This document shows, one piece after another, positions 1 through 6,289 of a stretch of DNA of 9,094 bases. A model generated the notes under the pieces. That model did not search any database and was not told where the DNA came from. It saw only the letters and a program-made list of their open reading frames with translations. The DNA comes from Brevundimonas sp. UBA986. Its GTDB lineage: Bacteria; Pseudomonadota; Alphaproteobacteria; Caulobacterales; Caulobacteraceae. Position 1 is the first letter of the stretch, and each line of letters opens with the position of its first letter. The position numbers and the translations under genes were made by a program. The stretch covers positions 1-9,094 of the forward strand of contig DBBK01000153.1 of the NCBI GenBank assembly GCA_002292165.1. The letters run 5' to 3'.

Positions 1-1
1 A

Positions 2-907
2 CCCGAAGCCATCGCAAAATCGCTTGCCCCAGCACAATGCCGCTGGCTCTTCCTCAGCTTCTCAAGCGACTGGCTCTATCCCGCAGCCGCTTCGCAGCGA
101 TTAGTCGACGCCCTCGTTGCCCAGGGTCGTTCGGTCAGCAGCTGCGTCATCGAAAGTCCCGCCGGCCACGATTCGTTCCTGCTCGAAGACTCCATGGTCC
201 TCGGAACCCGGATGATTTCGAGCGTACTCGCGGCCCAGTCTGGGGATACCGGCCCGATTAGGGTGCCTGAAGAACCGCGCCCTGGCCAGCCGACTAACAT
301 ATTCTTCACGAATCGCCTCGACTACGGACTGATTTTACGATTGATGCCCGAATGCGCGAGCATCGTCGACCTCGGCTGCGGCAACGGCGAACTTCTATCG
401 ATTCTTCGCGACAGAAATCACTCACCTCTGCTTGGCATCGAGCGTGACGCAAGGGAAGTCGCGCAGTCGGTCGGCCGCGGCCTCGATACGATCCACGCAG
501 ACGTCGACCAGGGCCTGGCCGCAATTCCCGACCACTCCTTCGACGTGGCGCTGCTTTCACAAACCCTGCAATCTGTCGTCGATGTCGTTGGCGTCCTGCA
601 AGAAATCGTGCGCATCGCCGACCGCGGCATAGTCAGCTTCCCGAACTTCGCCCATGCGCCACTGCGCGAGATGTTCGTGCGTGAAGGACGGCTCCCTAAA
701 GAGGAAGGGCTCTACGCCTACGACTGGTACGACACCCCAAACCGCCGCTTTCCCTCGATTCTCGACTTCCAAGAACTCTGCGGGAAAATCGGCATTCAGA
801 TCGACGACGCGATCTACCTCGACTCCTCAAAGGGCATCGAAGTATCTGACGATCCGAACCTGAATGCGGATGTTGCTGTAGTCGCGATTCGCCGCGCCGA
901 TCGCTAA
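2..907 (+). CDS. metXW: Fused homoserine O-acyltransferase (MetX) C-terminus and MetW, 5'-partial
   Basis: The reading frame is open from base 2, with no stop until TAA at 905-907, so the gene enters from the left edge. The first ~50 codons match the end of MetX, the alpha/beta-hydrolase that acylates L-homoserine in methionine synthesis: the catalytic Asp lies in an SDWLYP motif (Asp codon 68-70) and the catalytic His in GHDSFLLE (His codon 167-169). After a Pro-rich linker (about 245-295) the frame continues into a complete MetW, a SAM-methyltransferase-like fold, with VDLGCGNG at 365-388, then GIERD, SQTLQ, SFPNF and YDWYDTPN. MetX and MetW are usually separate adjacent genes, and MetW is thought to support MetX activity. 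Here one polypeptide would carry both. An ATG at 194 could start a separate MetW, but the upstream frame clearly codes MetX, so a fusion is preferred. Confidence 0.85.
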   Translation, partial: PEAIAKSLAPAQCRWLFLSFSSDWLYPAAASQRLVDALVAQGRSVSSCVIESPAGHDSFLLEDSMVLGTRMISSVLAAQSGDTGPIRVPEEPRPGQPTNIFFTNRLDYGLILRLMPECASIVDLGCGNGELLSILRDRNHSPLLGIERDAREVAQSVGRGLDTIHADVDQGLAAIPDHSFDVALLSQTLQSVVDVVGVLQEIVRIADRGIVSFPNFAHAPLREMFVREGRLPKEEGLYAYDWYDTPNRRFPSILDFQELCGKIGIQIDDAIYLDSSKGIEVSDDPNLNADVAVVAIRRADR

Positions 908-978
908 CCGAGAACTTTTTCGCGCGACGTTCATCCGCGTGCGAAACCCGCGCATCTTCTGCGATACAGTCGCGCGCC

Positions 979-1464
979 ATGGCCAAGCGACAAACCCGAC
1001 AGATGACGCCCGAAGAAGTACTCGAGACCCAGTTCGGTGGACCGGACACGGGAATCTTCACCGACGGATCCTGTGATCCGAATCCCGGCCGCGGTGGCTG
1101 GGGATGGGTATGGGTCGAGGACGGCAAGATTCTCGATCGCGGCAATGGTCGCGACCCCGACACTACGAACAACCGCATGGAGCTCAAAGCCTTGGTCGAG
1201 GCGTTCAAGAAGATGCCCAGTGAACGTGAACTGGTCGCCTACTCCGACAGCCAGCTCTGCGTGAACACGATCAACGAATGGGCGCCCGGCTGGGAAAAAC
1301 GCGGCTGGAAGCGTAAAGGCGGCCCGATTAAGAATCTCGAACTCGTGCAGGAGCTCTACGCACTTGCCCAAGAAAAACCCATGATCGAACTCCGCTGGAT
1401 TCGTGCGCATGAAGGCTCGCGGTGGAACGAATACGCGGACGCACTAGCAGCACTCGACGCATAA
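979..1464 (+). CDS. rnhA: Ribonuclease HI
   Basis: This 161-residue cytosolic endonuclease cuts the RNA strand of RNA-DNA hybrids such as Okazaki primers and R-loops. The four metal-binding carboxylates are visible: D29 in TDGSCDPNPG, E68 in NNRMEL, D90 in YSDSQ and D154 in NEYADALA, with the active-site loop His as H144. The Trp/Lys-rich stretch at 101-113 (WAPGWEKRGWKRK) matches the basic protrusion that grips the hybrid in the E. coli enzyme. The first ~22 residues are an extension before the fold begins at about T24. No clear Shine-Dalgarno precedes the ATG at 979; a second in-frame ATG at 1003 (M9) is possible. The gene stands 71 nt after metXW on the same strand and converges on arsC. 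Confidence 0.93.
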   Translation: MAKRQTRQMTPEEVLETQFGGPDTGIFTDGSCDPNPGRGGWGWVWVEDGKILDRGNGRDPDTTNNRMELKALVEAFKKMPSERELVAYSDSQLCVNTINEWAPGWEKRGWKRKGGPIKNLELVQELYALAQEKPMIELRWIRAHEGSRWNEYADALAALDA

Positions 1465-1485
1465 CATCTCTTACTCTTGAGGAAA

Positions 1486-1536
1486 GCGAGAGCCGAAGCT
1501 ATCCCCGAGCGGCGAGAGCCCGAAGCCGCGAGAGCC
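1486..1536. repeat. Three copies of the 9-mer GCGAGAGCC
   Basis: GCGAGAGCC occurs at 1486-1494, 1512-1520 and 1528-1536, and the first two copies are each followed by a GAAGC-like extension. The repeats span the rnhA-arsC convergent gap and the last codons of arsC, where they encode the Arg/Leu/Ala-rich tail. They may reflect local duplication or simple codon bias in that tail. No T-run follows, so this is not an obvious terminator. Confidence 0.5.
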
Positions 1537-2053
1537 TCTCGGACGTATCCAGTCGGTCGAGATCGAGCGCGACGAGGCCATCGATCTTTGCCACCAGCTG
1601 ATCATGGATCGCTTCGAAGCGCGCCCTCTCCTCAGCTGCGCTTCCAGTGAAGGCGGCCGGATCTTCGACGCCCCAATGAACCGTGATCGGATCCCCGGGC
1701 CATAGGGGACAAACTTCGCCGGCCGCGTTTCCGCAGACCGTAATGACGAAATCGATTAGCGGCGCATCCGGTCCGGAGAACACCTCCCAACTCTTGCTTG
1801 TCAGCCCCGCCGTTCGGTAACCCCGCCGTTCAAGCACTTCGAGAGTTCGCGGATGGGGCGCCGACTTAGGTTGAGAGCCTGCGCTGTAGCTCCTAAAGCG
1901 ATTGCTACCGCGATGGGCCAGAGCGGCCTCCGCGAGGATACTCCGCGCGGAGTTGCCGGTGCACAGGAAGAGCACACCGTAGCCGGACCCCTGCCGCGAA
2001 TCGCCGGTCAGATCGGAATCGCTCCGGCTATTGTCACCGTAAAAATTTGCCAT
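1499..2053 (-). CDS. arsC: ArsC-type arsenate reductase / low-molecular-weight protein tyrosine phosphatase family
   Basis: A 184-residue cytosolic protein. The P-loop CTGNSARS holds nucleophile C31 and phosphate/arsenate-binding R37. A Cys pair in VCGNAAGEVCP (C107, C115) is placed like the resolving cysteines of thioredoxin-coupled ArsC, and D131 in the following EDPAA motif is a candidate general acid. The family reduces arsenate to arsenite through a Cys cascade; some relatives are only phosphatases. The two extra cysteines favour the reductase. The first ~24 residues form a hydrophilic Ser/Asp/Gly extension not typical of the family, yet the ATG at 2053 has AGGAGAG upstream, overlapping the previous stop, which supports it. 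It is last of four minus-strand genes, 14 nt after the lipoprotein gene. No arsB, acr3 or arsR lies nearby, so an arsenic role rests on family alone. Confidence 0.85.
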   Translation of the reverse strand: MANFYGDNSRSDSDLTGDSRQGSGYGVLFLCTGNSARSILAEAALAHRGSNRFRSYSAGSQPKSAPHPRTLEVLERRGYRTAGLTSKSWEVFSGPDAPLIDFVITVCGNAAGEVCPLWPGDPITVHWGVEDPAAFTGSAAEERARFEAIHDQLVAKIDGLVALDLDRLDTSERLSRLRALAARG

Positions 2054-2067
2054 CTCCCGCGGCTCTC

Positions 2068-2649
2068 CTAACGGGCGCCCGCGCCGGGAATTCCGAAATC
2101 GAGCTTCTCGCTCGAATACGTCGTGCCGAAGTTCTTGGCCAAAGCGAGCACTTGATCGAATCCGGAAATCAGCTCCTCCCGTGACAGTGTCGAGATGGGG
2201 TGGAGATAAGCGGAGAATACGATGCCCTCAGAAACCGCATAACGCGCATCGAGGGTGCGATAGAAATTTGCTTGCAGGAGCACATTTACGATCCGCGGAT
2301 CAACGCGGTTCACATCGGCGACCCGCGCGAGAATCCGCATACGGTCGTTTCCCGGATCGCTGATCAAATAGATCTCGACTTCGTCGACGATCGTGCGAAT
2401 CGCGCCTGACGGACCTTCGATCGCGTCCACTTGATCGCTAAAGATCTGTTCCATACGTGCTTGGGTCATAGGCGATTCGGCGATAGGCCCTTCGGCGGCT
2501 CCCGACTCGCTCCCGCCGAAAACACTTCCGAAATTCGCGCAACCAGCGCTCGTGCTTAACACGGCAGCAAGCAGAGTTACGCCTGCGAGTCGTGCCAGCC
2601 GCCCGCCGAAGAACTCATTACACAATCGGCTTTTCGCTTTCACGATCAT
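2068..2649 (-). CDS. Putative lipoprotein with YbjN/CesT-like domain, function unknown
   Basis: A 193-residue protein that I cannot assign to a named gene. Residues 17-36 are a basic then hydrophobic signal segment ending STSAGC, so C37 is a likely lipidation site; Ser at -3 makes the lipobox imperfect. Residue +2 is Ala, which would send it to the outer membrane in a Gram-negative cell. A Gly/Ser/Ala-rich linker (38-60) precedes a compact alpha/beta domain (61-180). The pattern LLQANFY, a ~20-residue beta-rich stretch, then HPISTLSREEL and a final helix recalls the YbjN or type III chaperone (CesT) fold. That resemblance is by eye and unconfirmed. The ATG overlaps the EVE gene stop as ATGA, suggesting translational coupling. 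Confidence 0.7.
   Translation of the reverse strand: MIVKAKSRLCNEFFGGRLARLAGVTLLAAVLSTSAGCANFGSVFGGSESGAAEGPIAESPMTQARMEQIFSDQVDAIEGPSGAIRTIVDEVEIYLISDPGNDRMRILARVADVNRVDPRIVNVLLQANFYRTLDARYAVSEGIVFSAYLHPISTLSREELISGFDQVLALAKNFGTTYSSEKLDFGIPGAGAR
2646..2649 (-). other. ATGA start/stop overlap between EVE and lipoprotein genes
   Basis: The lipoprotein ATG (2649-2647) shares bases with the EVE stop TGA (2648-2646). Such 4-nt overlaps normally mean that terminating ribosomes re-initiate on the next gene, so the two proteins are probably made in linked amounts. Confidence 0.85.
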
Positions 2650-3179
2650 TCTGAGCTCGCCTTCTTTGATGCAGACTTACTCGCCGCGGGGATTTTCGTT
2701 TTACCGAGTTTTGCGACATAACGAAATTCCTCAGCCGTCACTGGCACCACCGAAAGCCGGCCCCGCTGCACGAGCCCCATCTCGGCCAAGTTCGGATCTC
2801 CCTTGACCTGCGTAAGCGTCACGGGGGTCGTAAAGGGAACTACGGGCGAGATATCGACGACGACCCATCGCGGGTCTTCCGTCGTCGGATCGGGATAGGC
2901 TTCACCCACAATTTCTGCGATGCCCACGATTTCTTTACCTTCGTTCGAGTGGTAGTAGAAAGCGAGATCACCTTTTTTCATGGCGGCAAGATTGTTGCGA
3001 GCTTCGTAATTCCGGACGCCATCCCAATAGGTCTTGCCGTCTTTGACGAGTTCGTCCCAGGCGTACTTAAAGGGTTCGGATTTCATCAGCCAATATGCGC
3101 GGGCCAAAGAGTTTGCCTCTCGAGAAGGGGACGCTCGTGGCGTCTGTTTAGGGCGCGGAATCCGGCGCCGACTCATCAT
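2646..3179 (-). CDS. EVE domain-containing protein (THYN1-like)
   Basis: A 177-residue protein nearly filled by an EVE domain (about 29-160), of the PUA/ASCH/YTH-like superfamily thought to recognise modified bases in DNA or RNA. Family signatures are YWLMKSEP (29-36), WDGVRNYEARNN (52-63), the KKGDLAFYYHSNEGKEIVGIAE region and the RGRLSVVPVT strand. The C-terminus is a Lys/Ser/Ala tail. The first 28 residues are basic and proline-rich, comparable to the N-terminal tail of eukaryotic THYN1. Start choice is uncertain: tandem ATGs at 3179 and 3176 follow a weak AGG, while a TTG at 3107 (codon 25) has GAGAGG about 7 nt upstream and would remove the tail. It lies 27 nt after the SDR gene and overlaps the lipoprotein gene by 4 nt. 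The exact ligand is unknown. Confidence 0.9.
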   Translation of the reverse strand: MMSRRRIPRPKQTPRASPSREANSLARAYWLMKSEPFKYAWDELVKDGKTYWDGVRNYEARNNLAAMKKGDLAFYYHSNEGKEIVGIAEIVGEAYPDPTTEDPRWVVVDISPVVPFTTPVTLTQVKGDPNLAEMGLVQRGRLSVVPVTAEEFRYVAKLGKTKIPAASKSASKKASSE

Positions 3180-3206
3180 GTGACCTAACGAATTTTTAAT
3201 GCCGAT

Positions 3207-4415
3207 CTAACGAAGATGTTCCGGGGTCTGCTTGGACATATACGCGTTCGCACCGAGCACGGCGATCGGTCTGGTCAGTCCGCGGGAAACCAGATTTGCA
3301 CGGCTCCAATTGCGCCAACCCGCTATGACAGAGGGTTGCTGACCAAGGGATCGTAAACCTAATGCAGCCACTTCATCTGCACTCTGACCCGAGTGCGCAA
3401 TTTCGCCGGCCACTTCCTGAAACTCGGTTTCCGTCGATCCCGGCTCCAGAGAGAGCACGTCGATATTGCTCGCGCGAAGCTCCGCCCAAAGGGCTTCCGC
3501 CAAAAAATTGTCGAAGGCCTTCGTCGCTGAGTAGACCGCATGAAGGGGCAGCGACTGTCGCCCCGCCACCGACCCGGTAAAGATCACGCCACCCCTGCCG
3601 CGCTCACGCATACCGCGAACCAGCGCGTGGGTCAGCACCAGGGGCGCTTCACAATTAACGGTCACGAGCTGCCGCAGGCGTTCGCCATCTAGCAAATCGA
3701 ACCGGCCCGCGTAGCCGAGCCCCGCGTTGTTCACGAGGAGGCCGATTTCCAAATGCGACACCGCGGCGAGAAGCTTCTGCGCTCCGTCGGGTTCCGACAA
3801 ATCCGCTACCGCGATCTGAGTCTTGACTTCGAAATTTCGTTCGATCTCCGTCGAGAGCGCTTCGAGCCGATCTTGTCGACGCGCGCTGAGTACGACGTTC
3901 ATTCCGTCCGCGGCGATCTGTCGCGCGAGCGAGGCCCCGATTCCGGAAGAAGCTCCCGTGACTAACGCCCAGCCGCCGTAGCGCGCCGTGAGCGAGAGGG
4001 GCTTAGGACTGAAGTAGTCGCGGCTATTCCAAAAGGCATATGTTAGTCCTATGAAAGGAATCGCGGGAAAGAGGCCGACTATGATGCCCGAGAACCCACC
4101 GGTTTCAATTGCGGTCCAGAGATAGATTCCGAAGGCAACTTGCGCGGTATATGCGGCTGCCCAAAAGGCCATCCACGGACGTCGCCGACGGAAACCGTAA
4201 ACGGCGGCGCAGTAAATGAACCAATGCGGTAGCGCGAGAACTTTCGCCCAGAAGCCGGTGAACAAAATACCGAACCAGACTTCCTGGTCTTCCGCGACAG
4301 GCTTCCAGAAGATGTCCCATGGCATGTATATGAACGCCATGAACGCGCAAAACACCATCGTCGCACTCATCCACCATGGACGTTCACGAAAGACGTCGTA
4401 CAACCACTCGCGCAT
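3207..4415 (-). CDS. Membrane-anchored short-chain dehydrogenase/reductase with N-terminal four-helix domain
   Basis: A 402-residue protein in two parts. Residues 1-130 hold about four hydrophobic helices (roughly 16-31, 47-73, 81-101, 106-127), rich in Trp and aromatics; I do not recognise this domain with confidence, though its size and layout could suggest an EXPERA/EBP-like sterol-binding domain. Residues 146-400 are a classical SDR: the NAD(P)-binding TGASSGIG at 153-160, NNAG at 229-232, and the tetrad N254, S282, Y295, K299 (YSATK). R179/R180 after the second strand suggest NADP(H). The enzyme should reduce or oxidise a carbonyl/hydroxyl on a hydrophobic substrate at the membrane; the substrate cannot be named. 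GAGGAG at 4426-4421, 5 nt before the ATG, fixes the start. It is first of four minus-strand genes. Confidence 0.88.
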   Translation of the reverse strand: MREWLYDVFRERPWWMSATMVFCAFMAFIYMPWDIFWKPVAEDQEVWFGILFTGFWAKVLALPHWFIYCAAVYGFRRRRPWMAFWAAAYTAQVAFGIYLWTAIETGGFSGIIVGLFPAIPFIGLTYAFWNSRDYFSPKPLSLTARYGGWALVTGASSGIGASLARQIAADGMNVVLSARRQDRLEALSTEIERNFEVKTQIAVADLSEPDGAQKLLAAVSHLEIGLLVNNAGLGYAGRFDLLDGERLRQLVTVNCEAPLVLTHALVRGMRERGRGGVIFTGSVAGRQSLPLHAVYSATKAFDNFLAEALWAELRASNIDVLSLEPGSTETEFQEVAGEIAHSGQSADEVAALGLRSLGQQPSVIAGWRNWSRANLVSRGLTRPIAVLGANAYMSKQTPEHLR

Positions 4416-4420
4416 GGAAA

Positions 4421-4426
4421 CTCCTC
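4421..4426 (-). promoter_or_regulatory. Shine-Dalgarno of the SDR gene
   Basis: GAGGAG on the minus strand, followed by 5 nt and the ATG at 4415, is a near-ideal ribosome-binding site and supports the long SDR reading with its N-terminal membrane domain. Confidence 0.75.
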
Positions 4427-4472
4427 GGGCTGATCAGGACCGAAACGTAACCGATTGCGGCGCGAGTCGGTG

Positions 4473-4487
4473 CGGACGGAGCGTCCG
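4473..4487. repeat. Short inverted repeat upstream of the SDR gene
   Basis: CGGACG-GAG-CGTCCG is a perfect 6-bp inverted repeat with a 3-nt centre, 58 nt upstream of the SDR start. It could be an operator half-site pair or a leader hairpin. No adjacent promoter hexamers are convincing, so the role is open. Confidence 0.4.
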
Positions 4488-4510
4488 GGAGTCGAATCAA
4501 TCGAGACGAG

Positions 4511-4565
4511 GCGCGCCGGCCACGAAGTCGTGGCAATCGCGGCGGGGGCTCTTTGCGCGCCGGCC
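4511..4565. repeat. Hairpin flanked by 11-bp direct repeats between the kinase tail and the SDR gene
   Basis: GCGCGCCGGCC occurs at 4511-4521 and again at 4555-4565. The sequence GCCACGA-AG-TCGTGGC (4519-4534) is a perfect 7-bp inverted repeat. It lies about 50 nt downstream of the kinase stop and could be a terminator for that gene, but no T-run follows on the minus strand, so an intrinsic terminator is not shown. Confidence 0.4.
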
Positions 4566-4584
4566 GAGGGTGGGCCGGGCTGCG

Positions 4585-6243
4585 TCAGGCTGACTCGCGA
4601 GCCTCGACTGGGAAATAGAGGTGGAAGGCCGTGCCCTGGCCAGGTGCGCTTTCCATTCTCAGCCAGCCGTCAGACTCGCCAACGAACTCAGTGAGCGAAG
4701 CCAAGCCGAGACCGGTTCCGGCCCCAGGGTCTTTGGTCGTGAAGAAGGGCTCGAAGATCTTGTCCAGCAGTTCGGGCGGCACGCCGGGACCGGTGTCCGA
4801 CACCTCGATCAGGGCGATCTCGCCGCCCGCCTGTTCGTTGGCCGGGGCGTCGCGCCAGCCCAGCAGACGCGCCTCCTCGACCGTCAGCCGCTGGGTGCGG
4901 ATGGTGACCACCCCGGCGCCCGGGGCGACCACGCCGCGCATGGCGTCGCGGGCGTTGACGGCCAGGTTCATGACCGCCGTCTCCAGCTGGGACTTGTCGG
5001 CCAGGACCACCGGCAGGTCGCGGCCATAGTCGGTCTCCAGCCGCACGTCCTCACGCAGCAGACGACGCAGCAGGACGGTGAACTCCGACACCAGCTCGCC
5101 CAGATCCAGCCGCTCGCGCCGCACCGTGGACTTCCTCGAGAAGGCCAGCAGCTTGCGCACCAGATCGGCGGCGCGGATCGCCGTCTGGCGGATCTCGTTC
5201 AGGCCTTCATAGGACGGATCGCCGACGGGGTGGCGCTCGAGCAGGCCGCTCAGCTGCAGCTGGATGGCCGTCAGCAGGTTGTTGAAGTCGTGGGCCACGC
5301 CCCCGGCCAGCTGGCCGACGGCCTGCATCTTCTGGGCCTGCGACAGCTGCAGCTCCATCGACTTCTGGGCCGAGACGTCGAACAGCCAGATGCGGCGTTT
5401 GTCACCCTCAGGCGCGACATAGAGGTGCAGCATCTTGTCGGGGAAGGCGCGGGCGACCAGTTCGATCGGGCCGGTCGAGCCGTCGGCCAGCCGCTTGCGG
5501 GCCTCGCCCACGCCGCCGGGTTCGAACAGATGGCCGAACGCGGCGTCGCCGGCGGCATTGGGGCCGGTCAGGACCGACAGGGCCGGATTGGGCTCCTCGG
5601 CGCGGCCGGCGAAGATGTCCTCGCCCGCGATCACGGCCGAGCCGAACGGGGCGCCGGCGGCCATGGCCCGGCCCTCGCCCTTGGCGGCGACATAGGGGCG
5701 CGGCGTGGAGGCGGCATGGGAGGTCAGGGCGGCCTCGGGCGCCTCGCGCACCAGGAAACGGCCTTCACCGGCCAGGCCGATCAGGACCTCGATCTCGCGC
5801 TCGCCCAGACGGACGATGGCGCGGCCCTGCTCGCCTTTCCGGGCCTGGGCGAAGGCCATATAGAGGGCCTGGGCCGACTTGCCCTTCGGCAGGGCCACGG
5901 TCGCGCCGTTATGCGAGGCCCAGGCGCCGTTATAGGCCAGCACCTGCCCCCCGGCCCAGACCAGGGCGGCGGGCTCAGCCATGGCGTCCAGCATCTCGAC
6001 CGCCACGTCTCCGGCGGGACGTTTGGCGTCCACGCGACCGAAGGCGAACAGGCCGATCAGGGCCACGGCCGCGACCGTCAGCAACAGGATCATGCTCGGC
6101 GTCGTCGTCGGTCCGGCGCGGAAGGCCGGCCAGGCCAGGGCGGCGACCGCCACGGCGAAGCCGACAGCCATCGCGACCATCAGCAGGTCGAGACCCCCGC
6201 GTCCTTTTCGGACCTTCGGCAAATCGGAAATGACTGCGGTCAT
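4585..6243 (-). CDS. cckA: CckA-type hybrid histidine kinase, chimeric 3' end and no receiver domain
   Basis: A 552-residue reading. Two membrane helices (about 18-40, 49-69) precede divergent PAS-like regions (about 80-295), then the phosphoacceptor domain with H318 in GGVAHDFNNLLTA, and the HATPase domain with N-box N426/N430, G1 box DTGPG (483-487), F-box FEPFF (497-501) and GTGLGL (509-514). Residues 300-500 and its place beside flhB-fliR-fliQ identify CckA, which exchanges phosphate with ChpT to control CtrA and CpdR. Genuine CckA is ~690 residues and ends in a receiver domain. Here codons after about residue 503 change in style, ASLTEFVGESDGW replaces the expected ATVYGIVKQSDGW-like stretch, and the protein stops without a receiver. 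The last ~49 codons probably belong to another kinase. Start: ATG 6243; GGGG lies 4 nt upstream. Extension to 6522 is an flhB shadow. Confidence 0.85.
   Translation of the reverse strand: MTAVISDLPKVRKGRGGLDLLMVAMAVGFAVAVAALAWPAFRAGPTTTPSMILLLTVAAVALIGLFAFGRVDAKRPAGDVAVEMLDAMAEPAALVWAGGQVLAYNGAWASHNGATVALPKGKSAQALYMAFAQARKGEQGRAIVRLGEREIEVLIGLAGEGRFLVREAPEAALTSHAASTPRPYVAAKGEGRAMAAGAPFGSAVIAGEDIFAGRAEEPNPALSVLTGPNAAGDAAFGHLFEPGGVGEARKRLADGSTGPIELVARAFPDKMLHLYVAPEGDKRRIWLFDVSAQKSMELQLSQAQKMQAVGQLAGGVAHDFNNLLTAIQLQLSGLLERHPVGDPSYEGLNEIRQTAIRAADLVRKLLAFSRKSTVRRERLDLGELVSEFTVLLRRLLREDVRLETDYGRDLPVVLADKSQLETAVMNLAVNARDAMRGVVAPGAGVVTIRTQRLTVEEARLLGWRDAPANEQAGGEIALIEVSDTGPGVPPELLDKIFEPFFTTKDPGAGTGLGLASLTEFVGESDGWLRMESAPGQGTAFHLYFPVEARESA
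4725..4760. other. Probable chimeric junction between two genomes
   Basis: The codons for the F-box IFEPFFTTK of the kinase lie here. To the right, 4 of 49 codons (residues 455-503) end in A or T. To the left, 16 of 49 (residues 504-552) do, including AAA, CCT, GGA, ACT, GTT, TCT, AGA and TCA. Gene content also changes here, from a lower-GC housekeeping set to Caulobacterales flagellar genes. A conserved motif shared by most histidine kinases is a natural place for an assembler to bridge unrelated genomes. Confidence 0.7.
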
Positions 6244-6289
6244 GCGACCCCGCAACGAATCAGAGCCCTGAGCATACGCGCAATCCGCG

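Noticed and set aside
1499..2649. An arsenic-resistance operon
   Set aside because: Only ArsC is present; no ArsR, ArsB/Acr3 or ArsH lies nearby, and the partner genes have no arsenic link.
6257..6261. GANTC (CcrM methylation) site just upstream of cckA
   Set aside because: A single 5-bp site is expected by chance, and nothing else here shows methylation control.
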